A stretch of 64,000 bases of DNA from Lepus europaeus (GCF_033115175.1 NC_084850.1:21235218-21299217), one strand, 5' to 3'. Numbered from the stretch's first letter, positions 31,720-46,598 are shown. Notes: a model not told the origin generated them from the letters alone. Numbers and translations are program-made.

Positions 31720-33380
31720 TAGAGGAACAGGATTAGTGGCACATGGTGAAGTGTTGGTAGATTATAAGATATGATTCACATCAACAGCCATTGTCCTTCC
31801 TTTCGTTACCCATGCAGCTTAAATTTTACATCCATTGCTGAGAATTTGCTGGAGAAAGCCTACAACAACTCTATTACCCTTCTGATGTTTTTCGTAAAAG
31901 TCTTGCCCCCAAACACAAATTCTAGAAATAGTCACCTGTCCGCATTCTGAGCTTGCAAAGGAATATCTGGACACTAGTGGCTAAGTCACCTATCTTGGCC
32001 AATGGGTGTACTCCTAGCACTTGCCAACTATCTAGCCATCTGTCTTTCCTTACCCAATATATTTGGTACTGGTATCCTTTCAAGTTTGTATTCCAAGACT
32101 TAATAAACTGTCACATCAACAACTGGCTGCAGTATTCCAGTAAGGGTAGGCTATTATAAGTTACTGCCTAACACTATGCACACAAGGATACTCACCTCCC
32201 CTTTCTCCCAGATAATCCTCCCTATGGCTGGGACAGGGCTATCATTAGAGTGCCCTTTCCATGAGCACTGTGCACAAAGCCTGTACAGTTCAATTCTCAT
32301 GACCCATAAACGTATGCTTCACCTTCTACAGTTGGGAGCAGGTGAGGTCAGCATTCAAGTCTCTCACCTTAGGTGAATTGTAAGTCCCTGTTTGTACAAG
32401 CTCACACATTTACAGCAGCTGCAAAACATCACTCAGCAAATGGCTTCCCAAAAGGAGCCATGTTCCAATCCCACTGTGAATAATCATGAAGCTTGTTGAC
32501 CTTTGCAATTGAGCTGAAATCCCATTAACTTTCACCAAACAGCAGAAGAAATAACTCTTCAGGTTGGGAGAGGGATCATGAGGTAATACTGTCTGAGAAC
32601 ATCTGTTCTCTTATGCCTGGGCCTTGAAGAAGGGCAAGATCCTTAGAGACAATAATGGAGGAAAGGATACAAAATGCTGAAAAGGATGATGGAGAGTTGT
32701 TTGAATCCACGGCTGGAGGCAATCTTAGGTGGGTGCTATGAGTTACCTTTTTTTGTCGGTTTTCCCTAGCCTTCCCACAATTATGGCAACTTCAATTGGA
32801 CTATCAAAATTCCAAGGGCAGACCTTGGGTTCATCACATGGTGCCATGCCCAGTGCACTTTGATTAGATACCACACCTTTCTCTGGCAACTCAGCCCCAG
32901 TGTACCATCTGCCTGCAGGGGCCAGTGGAAGAAAGTATGGAAGGATTCCTGGAAGAGAGTGCAATTGAGCTGGGACTAGATAAACTGAGTGAATGAAATT
33001 TCCGAGATCATAGATAACAGAAAACAGAGGCTATGGTTGTGCAAAGACTTGAGTAGTAGAACTGTACATTGAGGAAGGACGTAGGCAATAACAGTTCAAG
33101 CAGACTTGATTTATTTAAATGGAGCTTGAATTATGGGTGGAATCCCCATTTGTAGACCTGGAGAGAGTGGACAATTTTTCTGTCAGTAATTTCAAACCTT
33201 CCAATGATGATGCTTGAAGACAAGGTGATAAACTATCAAAGAATATCTAGCCTATGACCAAGCTCATTAAACTCTGGATTGAACAGCTTGGCTTCCATGG
33301 TTGGGTCCCCCATAGGATATGGGGAATATGGTGACTCCCCTCCCAGAGATCACAAAAATGTAATTTTAACTGATCTTAAT
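31720..33380. other. Unannotated intergenic sequence
   Basis: Nothing recognised. Open frames are 73 codons or fewer and have no recognisable domain. Confidence 0.4.
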
Positions 33381-33385
33381 TCCTT

Positions 33386-33634
33386 TTTAAAGATTTATTT
33401 ATTTATGTGAAATGGCCACAAACCAGGCCAAAGCCAGGAGCCAGGAGCTTCTTCTGGATCTCCCATATGATTGCAAGGTCCCAAGCACTTGGGTCATCTT
33501 CCTCTGATGCTTTTCCGGATGCATTAACAGGGAGCTGAATTGGAAATGGAGCAGCTGGGGCTCAAACCAGAGCCTGTATGGGATGCTGGCACTGCAGCCC
33601 GTGGCTTAACCCACTTTACCACAATGCCGGCCCC
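33386..33634 (-). mobile_element. C-repeat SINE (antisense), part deleted
   Basis: AAAGATTTATTTATTTATGT joins directly to the body without the GA tract, and the head ends ACCACAATGCCGGCCCC. Confidence 0.82.
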
Positions 33635-34829
33635 AATCCTAATTCTTGAATGGTGGTTTGTGTTATGATTTTGATCAAATCACATTACAATGTGTTCCCA
33701 CATCTTTAATAGATGTGTCCATGAGCTTTTGGATTCCTGACAGGAAAGATTCTTAGCCACATCAGGTGCAGTGATGTGCTTTATATAACAATGTAATGAG
33801 TCTTTCAGAAAATGTTGTTTTTGAAATGTTAACCTTGGACTGGCCTATTCATAATATTTAGGTTTTATGGTGTTTTGAATTCAAAAATGAGGAAAAGGCT
33901 GGTGCAGTTGGTTGAGCTGGTTTCAGCCCTGGACTGCACAGAGGCTGCACTAAGGACTGGATTTTGCCATTATTGTATTGGGTCATTGGGTAGATGCTAC
34001 CAACTTGTGTTTGCTTATATTTTGATTTTGGCTGTTATGTTATTATATGTTACATTATGTTACATTACATTACGTTATTCTAATCAAAGTTTATATTTCT
34101 GCTACTTTTGTGTTGCAAAGAAGGAAAGTAACCTGCCTGGGATGGGGATAGCTTTCAGTCATTAGCTGCCTTGGACTGAAGTTTGTGTGTATTTCACAAG
34201 TTAACTGCGTATTTTACATTTCTTTGACTATATTTTGGAATCTGTCTTATTCATATGTTGTGTTCAAAAGAAGCAAAAATTCCTAGTAATTTTGACTCAA
34301 AAATGAGGCAGTGGGCATCCTCACTCACCAAGGACACTTCTCCATTTGTATGTGATTTGCCTCCTTAGTAATCATTGTGTATCATCAAAGTGTGGTCTGA
34401 TGCTGTTGGTGTATCTGCACTTTACAAATAATTAGAATAGTATTCTTTCAGGAGTGTGTTGCTTTAACACATTGAAGTTAATCAAGCTCCCAGAGATCCT
34501 ATTTCCTGTTTTATTTAACGTTACAATAGCATCGGTTGTTTTCATGACATTTCAGTTACTGGAACGTGCTTAATCTTTATTTTCACTATGTTCCACAAAT
34601 ATTCTTCAAGTGAAAACATTTTCCTTGTGTATATTTGAAAATTGGCAGGCCAAACTCTTGACTTTAAGGGTTACTGTGGATGTCCCTTAGTCACTGTCAT
34701 CAGCCAACATGGGATACTGTTGGTTATTCAATTTTACATAACATTCAATTAAATTTTGTTCCTGATGCTTCCTCAAAAGTTTACTTTAAAGGATAGAATG
34801 GAGAAGTGGATGTTTAGGCTAGAGAATAA
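33635..34829. other. Unannotated AT-rich sequence
   Basis: Includes a 96-codon open frame (33875-34165) with no recognisable family and a short ATTACATT-type run at 34047-34075. Segments with AAAAATGAGG recur at about 33882 and 34300, but I could not define a tandem unit. Confidence 0.35.
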
Positions 34830-35125
34830 GAGACAAGTTGAGACACTCAAATCCACACTGGCATGCCTGAGTTCAATACTAGCCTCTGGCTCTTGAGTGC
34901 AACTTCCTGCTAATGCCGACCCTGGGAGGTTCAAGTAATTAGGTTGCTGCCACCCATGTGGAAGACCTGAATCCAGTCCCTGGTTTGAATACCAGCCTTG
35001 CCCCGTCATTGTGGGCATTTGGAGACTGAACCAGTGAATAGGAGCGCCCTCTTTCTCTGTCTCTCTCTGTACATCTTTGCCACTCTCTCGGTCTCTCAAA
35101 TAAATAAAAGATTTTTACAAAATGC
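34830..35125 (+). mobile_element. Old C-repeat SINE (sense)
   Basis: Decayed body (CTTCCTGCTAATGCCGACCC, GGTTCAAGTAATTAGG), a CT tract and tail TCTCAAATAAATAAAAGAT. Confidence 0.7.
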
Positions 35126-36495
35126 AAATAAAAGGCAGTATGAAATCCCAGTCTACAGAGGAAATATAATGTCTGATTGAATGCCTTTGATTTTGCAATA
35201 TAATGCACATTTGACATAATTCATATTGTTTAAATTCTGATCCTGTTTCTTGATCATAATTTTGTTGAGTCTTGACATTTTATGTCAATGAATGCTCTTA
35301 AGTCTTTCTTGAGGGGCCATTAACCACTGTTTAGAATTTTAATTTACAGTAGATTTCTGTCTGACATAATTTTATTCAATTAAATGTGGATCCTCACCCC
35401 TGAAGCATCTTGCATTATTTTCAATTCAGAAATGAAGAAAATATTTTTCTAATTGCCCATGTGCCTTTTTACTTCAGAATAGTTCTATTTTCAAGTGGCT
35501 ATATAGCCAAATCTTTCATTTTATTTTATCAGGGAACTATTTTAATATCATTATATTTGCTGAAATTTTGGTCTTTGTGTGTCTTATTTCATATATCTAC
35601 TAAAAATGAGGAACATTGTGTGGTATTTCAATGTAAAAAATTGTACACTGACCATCTGGCAGAGTGTTTTTTGTTTTATGAGACTGAATACACCAAGAAG
35701 TACCAGTCACCAGTCATCACTAAACATTGTTTGGAATCATTTAGGATTTCATTTTCCCACAAAAATCATATGTTGACTATCACATAATTCAATTCAACTT
35801 AATCCAATCTTTAGTATTCTCATGCATTTCCTTTAAAAAACATGGGACATTTTTAATTTACAAATGAGAAATTCATGCCCAAATGAGTGCTCTTCTGTTG
35901 GGAATGAATGACCCTTGCCAGTCATCTTGCATTAGTTTTGGTTTTTATTTTAGAGCCATAATTGTGCATTTACTTATTTTTATTTCTTTAAATGTGGCCT
36001 AGGTCCTCCTTCCCAGCTATTCTCACATTTAAAAAATTATTGGTGTGCGTTCTATTTACAAACAAGCAGGTTGGGAGCTCTCTAGGGCCAAGCTGGTCAG
36101 CACAAGAATTAAAAGGAACATGCCATTCCTCCCCCGTATCAGATGATACTGTCCCTGCCCTTTTGGCCATAAGTTCTCACTGTGATTTAATGCTTTGAGT
36201 GCTACTATATCGATTTGAGAAATAGTCAATACCTGCCTAATTATATTCATTCTTCCATCATGTGACACTTGGCCACTCAGGAGGGCTATTAGATTAAAGG
36301 AAAATACTTGTGTTGCTCAAACACCTGGGGGCTCTAATCAACTGAGAATAACCTTGAAAATTTCTCAAAAATCAAAATCTTTTCCTTGATAACTGTGATG
36401 GTTGGGTTTGCTTATTATACTTTTAGCTAGTTTGTTCTTGATATTAATGTGAATTATGCATATTATCTCACATTAAAATGATTTAATTACTTCTG
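35126..36495. other. Unannotated AT-rich sequence
   Basis: Open frames reach 125 codons (35410-35787) but show no known domain. CATCTTGCATTA occurs at about 35407 and 35923 in similar surroundings, possibly an old duplication. Confidence 0.35.
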
Positions 36496-36496
36496 T

Positions 36497-37870
36497 TTTT
36501 TTTTACTAAAAGAATAAAAATTTTTATTAAACATTGTAAGTGGCATTCAATAACCTCCAAAACACCACACCACAGTCCATCAACAGTCAATCAAACCCAA
36601 CAGCAGTTCATTCTTCACAAGCCTTGAGTTAGGGCAGAACACCCTTCAACTTACAGTAAGATCTTACTTAGCTCTTGTGGGCAGGGGTTGGAAAATTACA
36701 CTTCATTTATGATCACTAATGTGATGAAGCACATAAGAAGTGTATGAAAATTATAAGAGTGATTCTGATTTCAAAGTACATTGTTTGGAAACATTAATAA
36801 AAACATCAAAATGATAGAATACTTGCTTCTACTAAATTCTTGATGGGAAAGTTCTCAAAACAAGCAATGTGTTTCCTGCTACAGAAAGGGTTTTTTTTTA
36901 AAGATCAAAGGGGTTTTTTTTCCCACAGAATTTCATATCTTGCTAATATGAAGGCATAAAACAGCAACAAAGAACAATAACGCATACAGCAGTGAATACA
37001 CCAGACTAACATTGTTATTTGAAATGACTAGATAATTTTGGTGGGGGGCTTTAGAATAAATGCAGCAGAGATCCTTAATCACAAAATTTTAAGGTTAGAC
37101 AAGATCAGTTAATTACTAAACAGAGTTGACATCTTTTATAAAGGACTATTACTGATTATTAACATTTTTGTTTGCAAATGGACACATATAGGCACAAATG
37201 GAAGAAAGGATAACATGCATAATATTAACTACCCACTTTAAAAGTTATGAACCATGCTGAAGTTTAGCTCAAGTAGTAGTATTAACATCTACATCCAACT
37301 CAAAACCACATAGTTCACTGATCGCAGATGCATAGTATTAATCCCCAAAAGTTTCAGAACACATTGTGTGGATTTTGAAAAGTCATGTGCATCTTCTATG
37401 ATTTCAGCTTTACCTCCATTTAACTTGCTTATAAAGTATGCACGATGTACTGTGTATTTAAAATCAGCAGAACAGCAATATTACTCTATAATTTTTCAGT
37501 TTTGATAGTTGCATTTTTTAACACAAAAGAACCACATCAGCAGTGATGAAATTTAAGAAAGAAAAACTGTGGTTGTGCTTTATTTCTTTTATAATCATAA
37601 AAAACAAAGCCTTAAACAAAGCTCCATTGTTGAACAGTAATGCAAAATCAAACATAATGGCATACATATGGTGCCAAATGCTAAAAATGATATTTTAAGC
37701 TATATACACTTTAAGACTGCCAAAATTTGTTTTCTTTATAGTTCAAGAGGCACAACTATAGGCTTTTGTTATAACCAGCTTAAACTTTATGTGTACTTCA
37801 TTTTAAGCACGGAAGTAAAACGCTCTTCATCATGTTCTTTATCTTTTTTTTATTGTAGCATTTTGACCAT
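36497..37870 (-). pseudogene. Candidate 3'-UTR retrocopy (minus strand), source unknown
   Basis: Begins with a poly-T run, then an inverted poly(A) signal (TTTTTATT near 36520), and runs about 1.35 kb with no SINE or L1. Further inverted AATAAA hexamers lie inside (for example near 37583). This pattern fits a 5'-truncated reverse-transcribed 3' UTR. I do not recognise the parent gene and cannot find clear flanking duplications, so an ordinary AT-rich region remains possible. Confidence 0.35.
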
Positions 37871-38224
37871 AACTGGTTAAAATTATATTGATGAAGCATT
37901 GATATTTTCTAAGCCCACCTCAATTGTGCTTAAAATGTAAAATATTTATTGCTTGTTTTTGAGTTTTACTTTCCCAATGTTCTGAGGCTTTTAGGAATTG
38001 AGATACTAATTCTTCACTAATCCTAACTTTTCAGAAAGAGCCCTAGACCTTAAACAATACCTAAGTGTAGAATGAAGGTACTCTTATTAACACTCATTGT
38101 CTGTAGTATCCTAGAGACATGCTTGCTGATTAAGAGCAAATTCCACAATCTATATATTAGTAACTATCCATTTTTTCAGTTTTTTTCTCCTCAAGGACCT
38201 CTGTCCAATGTCAGCATAACATTA

Positions 38225-38545
38225 TTTATTTTTTAAATTTTGATTATTTATTTTCATTTAATTTGAGAGAGAGAGAGAGAGTGAGACACAGATCTCTCAT
38301 TCACTGGTTCACTCCCCGAATGCCTACAGTAGCCAGGGCTGAGTCAGAGCAATGCCAGGAATCTGGAACTCAATCCAGGTCTTCCACGTCCAGGTAGTCG
38401 GAACCCAAGTCCCTGAGCCATCACCCACTGCACATTAGCAGAAGTGCTGAATCAGAAGCAGAAGAGATGAGACTCAAACTAACCTCTCTGATATGGGATA
38501 CAAGTATCCCATGTGGTTACTTTGGTGTCAAATGCTCCTCCCCAC
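38225..38545 (-). mobile_element. Old C-repeat SINE (antisense)
   Basis: T-rich tail, (GA)n at 38264-38283, TTCACTGGTTCACTCCCCGA, body and a decayed head. Diverged. Confidence 0.72.
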
Positions 38546-38811
38546 AACATTATTTACTGAAGGAATTCTTCATAAAATTGCTCTGAGTGATAGCAGATCA
38601 TTTCCATGTCAGAAATTTTGTATTATCAATTACTAAGGCAAAAACATAGTTGTATAATGTGCATTTCATGGTATATTAAGTAAACCAGAAAACCTGTTTG
38701 AGTAATTTGTTACCAATAATCTTACATGGTGTATTAGTGTTAGTAGTCAGTAACGAAGTGAGAATACGAAAATCATCCCAAACGTCTGTCATCTATAGGC
38801 TGTTAAAAATT

Positions 38812-39085
38812 TTATCTGAGGCTGAATGACAGACAGAAAGCTCCCACCCTCTGGTTCAAGCCCCCAGACTCCCACACCAGCCAGGAGGTGACAAAGTCAT
38901 GAGCTGGAAACTCAATCCAGAGCTCCCACTTGGGTGGTGGGAACCCAATTACTTGAGCCTCCCAGAGTCTACAGTGGCAGAAAGCTGGAATCAGGAGTCA
39001 GAGCCAGAACTCAAATGAAGGCACTCGGATGTGGGACATGGATGTCTTAACTGACATCTTAACTGCTAGGCTACATGTCTGCCCC
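38812..39085 (-). mobile_element. Old C-repeat SINE (antisense)
   Basis: CTCCCACCCTCTGGTTCAAG, CTGGAAACTCAATCCAGAGC, GGGAACCCAATTACTTGAGC, and an inverted head ending GCTAGGCTACATGTCTGCCCC. Diverged. Confidence 0.7.
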
Positions 39086-40982
<1,897 letters not shown>

Positions 40983-40997
40983 AAAAACACCTGATCT
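40983..40997 (+). repeat. 3' target-site duplication of the OSTC retrocopy
   Basis: AAAAACACCTGATCT directly after the poly-A tail, an exact match to 39939-39953. Confidence 0.95.
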
Positions 40998-41123
40998 AAC
41001 ATTTTTGCATCAAAGTTTGAATTTAACTTTTTATCCTCTTCGGAAAGCCCTTGTTTTGCCATAAAGAAGCAGGATGGAGTAGGTGTGTGTTTCAAAAACA
41101 ATTTTCAGAAATCCAGGCATTGT

Positions 41124-41345
41124 AGGGACCAGCACTGTAGCCTGAAACACTGGTTTGAGTCCTGGCTGCTCCACCTCCGATCCAGCTCTCTGCTATGGCC
41201 TGGGAAAGCAGTAGAAGATGGCCCAAGTCATTGTGGCCATTTGGGGATTGAACCAGTGGATGAAAGACTCCCCCCCCACACACACACCTCTCTCTCTGCA
41301 ACTCTGCCTTTCAAATAAATAAATCTTTAAAAAATGAAAAAAAGC
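41124..41345 (+). mobile_element. Deleted C-repeat SINE (sense)
   Basis: GGGACCAGCACTGTAGCC head, B box GGTTTGAGTCC, shortened body, and tail AAATAAATAAATCTTTAAAA. The flanks AATCCAGGCATTGTAG and AATCCAAGGATTGTGG look like a mutated target-site duplication. Confidence 0.82.
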
Positions 41346-42187
41346 AATCCAAGGATTGTGGAAGTGATGGTCAGATGTCTTTCTGGCAAATATGAGAATA
41401 TGGATTTGAATGTAAAGCCACCAATATCTAGGAAAGGTGAGATTTGTACATTGAGCGCCAGAGAGTGATAGTGTTCCAGCCTCCTCCCTGTTGTGTGACG
41501 GTGGATATTTATTTGTTTTGTAGGGGTCCTGAGGGATAGGGTAACAATTCACGTACTGTGTAAGTAAATATGTCTTTAAATATTTACCCCTCCACACATT
41601 GTTGGCAGTTTCTTTTCTTCACAGCCTGCTGAGACCATCCATGAAATTTCATTCACAGTAACTTTCTAGCATTTGAATCTCAAAGACCCTCAATTCTTTC
41701 TCACGTTCATCTTTGAGCCCCTTTATCCTCATTTACAGGATAAGAATCATACCATTGCACCAGGGACATGGTGAGACTCATGCGTGATGAAGTTTTTAAA
41801 ATGCCTGGTATGCAAAAGACACTCAAGGGATGAGCACTCCATTCCAGAGAACTCACATTGGAGCAGAACGTCGTGGTGCTTGCCTTAGCACCTCTCCTTA
41901 CCTGCCCACCCACACCTCCATTATATTTCATAAGATTTTTCCGATAATTTCACCTAAATGTTGTTTCCATTTGCAGACCAACAAGATTCCTCAGAGACTA
42001 CTTGGGCATCTCTTTGGAAACCAACATATTTGATTCTGATTCTGCTGTGATACAAGGAGGTAGCCCAGAATCCCAAACTTTTCCTTACTTTCAGCCACAT
42101 TCTTTCCTGGACAGCTTAGTCATTTTACATCAAAGCTAACCTGACTTCTTACCAATCAGGGCATTGCAGGATTATTAAAAAGAGGGG
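41346..42187. other. Unannotated intergenic sequence
   Basis: Nothing recognised; open frames are 74 codons or fewer outside the SINEs. Confidence 0.4.
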
Positions 42188-42190
42188 GTG

Positions 42191-42530
42191 GGGGGTTGGC
42201 ACTGTGGCATAGCGGGTAAAGCTGCCAGCTGCAGTGTCAGCATCCCATATGGGCACCAGTTCGAGACCGGACTGCTCCACTTCCAATCCAGCTCTCTGCT
42301 ATGGCTTGGGAAAGCAGTAGAAGATGGCCCAAATCCTTGGGCCCCTGCACCCGCATGGGAGACCCAGAAGAAGCTCCTGGCTCCTGGCTTCAGATCAGCT
42401 CAGCTCCGGCTGTTGTGGACAACTGGGGAGTGAACCAGCAGATGGAAGACCTCTCTCTCTGTGTGCCGCTCTTTCTGTCTCTGTGTAACTCTGACTTTCA
42501 AAGTAGTAAATAAATCTTTAAAAAAAAAAG
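42191..42530 (+). mobile_element. C-repeat SINE (sense)
   Basis: GGGGGTTGGCACTGTGGCAT head, B box GGTTCGAGACC-type with one change, full body, CT tract and A-rich tail. Confidence 0.92.
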
Positions 42531-44060
42531 AAGTGTGTGATGGAGAGTGCTTATTAAATGGCAGCATACCCAAAAGGTCTCATATGTCTCATTGTTAATA
42601 TAAAGCCAGTTCTTTTCTGGGCAGTAATTAGTTTGCTGAAAATTATGTTAAAACTTATAACTATTAGGGATTGGAAAGAAAGCACTAAATATAAATATTA
42701 ACAGCTCTAAGGTGTGTTCCAAGACAATTCTAAGGTGAGTTCCAAGACAATTCAATAATTCTATTGAGATAAGTGTTTCTGATTCCTCTGCTGGTGTGTT
42801 AGCAAAGGATTTGTCCACAAGATGGCATCACGGAACCTGTATTCATTAAAGGTAATAAAAAAGTCTACTTTTGTATAATTAGAAACTAAAGTATCTAGCC
42901 TTTTTGAAGCACGTTGGCATTTTACCAATGTTTTATTTAGCCTTGTATTTGGTCAAATTACTTTAAAGCTGAGAAATATGGGAGTCATTGTTGTCTCCTA
43001 TCCAGTGAAATATTGAGACTTTAGATGTTTAGAAAAATCTGTTCCCATAGCCACATTCATTCACCAAATGGCATGATGAAGTTATTTGCTAATTAAAAAC
43101 AGTTGTGAAATGATTGTTGCTATGATACCTCTTCCCCCCTCCACATTCAACTTGCGCCCATTATCCATTACACTCACTGTGGGCCTCTTTCTCAAGGATA
43201 TAACAGGGGAGGCTCAAATGAACTATTGAATGGCTCATTCCGCAAAGCATTGTTTTAAAATCAGTCACAAGACTGAGGGTTCCAAAACGTTCACTCTAAC
43301 TGGTGAGCTGAGAAGTTCAGGACCTCAGTGATGGAGAAGTTGACCTACCTCAGAACTAGATCTTCTCTGAGTTCATTCTGAGGTCAACCTTGTCACTTAT
43401 GCTCATTTGGTGAGTATTCAGTGAGTGCATACTTACTAGTGGGAATCGCAAAGTGTTGTAAATTCTTGGTATGACATCATCAAACTCAGGTTGCCTTAAA
43501 GTGTTTTTCCTGCATTTTATTTATGCAGGTATTGGAAAGACCACGGATTGTAATGAACACTTTGAGGCAAGGCCTTTGACTGATCTCTATGGATTACCTA
43601 TATGGAAGGAGACAATTGATTTCCTAGCATTTAGTGAAAACCACAATGTACATAGGACTGATGTGCTACTTTTTAATTTTTGAAATTGCCTTTAAAATTA
43701 TAGATGGAAGATAATGCACTCATGTGCAAGGTCTAGAAATTTTACAAGAGTTTGGTGAAATTTAAATAACTGAAAATCTATCTATATGGACATATATCCA
43801 CTGTTATCATTTTGGTGGATCTCCAATGAAGCTTTCATGTCACACTATACATTGTTTTATTGTATTATGGTATGAGGCATCTAATTCTATGCTCCTGATA
43901 GCCATGAGCAAAATGCACAAAGAACCTGTGTAACTGCCTGCTCAAGAGTAATTTCTCTTCTGTGAAAGAGATGGCGTGAGGCTAATTTACAATGTTGCTA
44001 TTTGTAAAAAGTGCTAGAATGATTAACATTGTGCATACATCATTTCAAGTGCGCAAAGAA
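42531..44060. other. Unannotated intergenic sequence
   Basis: No gene seen. A perfect-length tandem pair of 23 bases occurs at 42707-42752 (CTAAGGTGNGTTCCAAGACA plus ATT, one mismatch). Confidence 0.4.
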
Positions 44061-44063
44061 ATA

Positions 44064-44398
44064 TTTTTAAAGATTTATTTATTTATTTATTTATTTCAGA
44101 GGCAGAGTTACAGACAGAGAGATGGAGAGAGGCAGAGAGGTCTTCCATCCACTGGTTCACTCCCCAAATAGCCACAATGGCCAGAGCTGGGCCAATCCAA
44201 AGCCAGGAGCCAGGAGCTTCCTCCAGGTCTCCCATGTGGGTGCAGGAACCCAAGCACTTGGGCCACCTTCCACTGATTTCCCAGGCCATTATCAGGGAAT
44301 TGTACCAGAAGTGGAGTAGCTGAGACTCGAACTGGTGCGCATATGGGATGCCAGAGCCACAGGCAGAGGCTTAACCTACATTGCCACAGCACCAGCCC
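44064..44398 (-). mobile_element. C-repeat SINE (antisense)
   Basis: Tail AAAGATTTATTTATTTATTT, body, inverted head ending CACAGCACCAGCCC. Confidence 0.92.
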
Positions 44399-44709
44399 AG
44401 CAAGGGAATTTTTAATATGATTTCCAAGAAGTGCTATTGCTAGATCAAAACTGAATCTGTACTGTATTTATTATAAAAATAATTTGGAAATGTTCACTTC
44501 ACCCCTCACGCACTGTTCTTTACATAGCACTGGAGTTATCTATAGGTTTGACAGTGTTCGCATGAAGACATCAAGCCTGGTGCTTTATTGGGGTCGACCA
44601 TTCTGCAACTTTCTCCCTTTTTTCTGTGGCATTTGTCTGTTTAAAAGGTTTAATCTATTCCAAGATAAATTTTGGTTAGGTATGTTTTCTTAGAAAAGTA
44701 TCCAGATCC

Positions 44710-45048
44710 TGGCCAGCGCCGCGGCTCACTAGGCTAAGCCTCCACCTGCAGCGCCGGCACGCCAGGTTCTAGTCCCGGTCGGGGCGCTGGATTCTGTCCC
44801 GGTTGCCCCTCTTCCAGGCCAGCTCTCTGCTGTGGCCCGGGAGTGCAGTGGAGGATGGCCCAAGTGCTTGGGCCCTGCACCTGCATGGGAGACCAGGAGA
44901 AGCACCTGGCTCCTGGCTTCGGATCAGTGCGGTGTTCCGGCCGCGGCGTCCATTGGAGGGTGAACCAACGGCAAAAGGAAGATTTTTTTCTCTCTCTCTC
45001 TCTCTCACTATCCACTCTGCCTGTCAAAAAAAAAGAAAAGAAAAAGAA
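44710..45048 (+). mobile_element. C-repeat SINE (sense), young type
   Basis: Head GGCCAGCGCCGCGGCTCACT, B box GGTTCTAGTCC, ends CTGCCTGTC plus an A-rich tail. Exact 18-base target-site duplication AGAAAAGTATCCAGATCC at 44692-44709 and 45049-45066. Confidence 0.96.
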
Positions 45049-45219
45049 AGAAAAGTATCCAGATCCCAGTATAGTCTATTAATATTTGTGTGTGTGTTCC
45101 CTTTTTTTCTCTGATAATTCCTCATTGTCACTTCTGATATTCTGTATTGGTGTTTTTGGCTCCTTGCTCCCCACACCTGCCATTGGATAGGTTAGCTAAT
45201 GGTTTATTTCACAGTCTTT

Positions 45220-45562
45220 TTTTTTTTTTTTTGACAGGCAGAATGGACAGTGAGAGAGAGAGAGAGAGAGAGAAAGGTCTTCCTTTGCTGTTGGTTCACC
45301 CTCCAATGGACGCCGCGGCTGGCGCGCTGCGGCCGGTACACCGCGCTGATCTGAAGCCAGGAGCCAGGTGCTTCTCCTGGTCTCCCATGGGGTACAGGGC
45401 CCAAGCACTTGGGCCATCCTCCACTGCACTCCCTGGCCACAGCAGAGAGCTGGCCTGGAAGAGGGGCAACCAGGACAGGATCTGGCGCCCTGACCAGCAC
45501 TAGAACCCGGTGTGCTGGCGCCGCAAGGCGGAGGATTAGCCTAGTGAGCCACGTCGCTGGCC
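45220..45562 (-). mobile_element. C-repeat SINE (antisense), young type
   Basis: Poly-T, GACAGGCAGAATGGACAGTG, (GA)n, body, and inverted head ending CACGTCGCTGGCC. Target-site duplication TATTTCACAGTCTTT at 45205-45219 and 45563-45577. Confidence 0.96.
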
Positions 45563-45588
45563 TATTTCACAGTCTTTAAAAGGGGTAT

Positions 45589-45918
45589 TGGGCCAGTGCT
45601 GTGGCACAGTAGGTTATTCCTCCACTGTGGTGCCGTCATCTCATATGGGCGCTAGTTCGAGTCCTGGCTGCTCCACTTCCACTATAGCTCTCTGCTGTAG
45701 CCTGGGAAAGCAATAGAAGATGGCCCAAGTCCTTGGGCCCCTGCACCCACATAGGAGACCCAGAAGAGGCTCCTGGCTCCTGGCTTCAAATCAGCCCAGC
45801 TCTGGTCAGTATAGCCATTTGGGGAGTAAACCAGCAGATGGAAGACCTCTCTCTGTGTGTCTCTCCTTCTCACTGTCTGTAACTCTACTTCTGAAATAAA
45901 TAAATAAAATCTTTCTAA
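45589..45918 (+). mobile_element. C-repeat SINE (sense)
   Basis: Head GGGCCAGTGCTGTGGCACAG, B box AGTTCGAGTCC, tail GAAATAAATAAATAAAATCT. Confidence 0.92.
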
Positions 45919-45925
45919 AAAGGTA

Positions 45926-45955
45926 TTATTTTCATCTTATTTGAAAGGCAGGCAG

Positions 45956-46008
<53 letters not shown>

Positions 46009-46250
46009 CTTCCATTCCCTGGTTCACTTCCCAAATGCCCACCACAGCCAGGGTTTGGTCAGGCCAAAGCCAGGAATCCAGAACTTCACCCAGGTCTCTC
46101 ACATAAGTGTCGGGGACCCAAGCACTTGAGCCATCCTCTACTGCCTCCCAAGACACACATCAGCAGGAAGCTGGATTGGACACAAAGGAGCCAGGATTCA
46201 AACCAAGCAGTCCGATATCGGACACGGGGATCCCAAGCGGCAACTTAAAC
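45926..46250 (-). mobile_element. Old C-repeat SINE (antisense)
   Basis: TTATTTGAAAGGCAGGCAGT, long (GA)n at 45964-46006, body with GGACCCAAGCACTTGAGCCA, and a decayed head. Confidence 0.78.
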
Positions 46251-46267
46251 ATTATAACTCATATCTC

Positions 46268-46598
46268 AGGCCGGCGCCGTGGCTTAATAGGCTAATCCTC
46301 CACCTTGCGGCGCTGGCACACCGGGTTCTAGTCCCGGTTGGGGCGCCGGATTCTATCCCGGTTGCCCCTCTTTCAGGCCAGTTCTCTGCTATGGCCTGGG
46401 AAGGCAGTGGAGGATGGCCCAAGCGCTTGGGCCCTGCACCCCATGGGAGACCAGGAGAAGCACCTGGCTCCTGGCTTCGGATCAGCGAGATGTGCCGGCC
46501 GCAGCGGCCATTGGAGGATGAACCAATGGCAAAAAGGAAGACCTTTCTCTCTCTCTCTCTCTCTCTCACTATCCACTCTGCCTGTCAAAAAAAAAAAA
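46268..46598 (+). mobile_element. C-repeat SINE (sense), young type
   Basis: Head AGGCCGGCGCCGTGGCTTAA, ending CTGCCTGTC plus poly-A. Exact target-site duplication ATAACTCATATCTC at 46254-46267 and 46599-46612. Confidence 0.96.

Noticed and set aside
33875-34165. A 96-codon open frame with a possible membrane segment
   Set aside because: No recognisable family, no splice or promoter context, and part of the hydrophobic stretch comes from ATTACATT-type low-complexity DNA.
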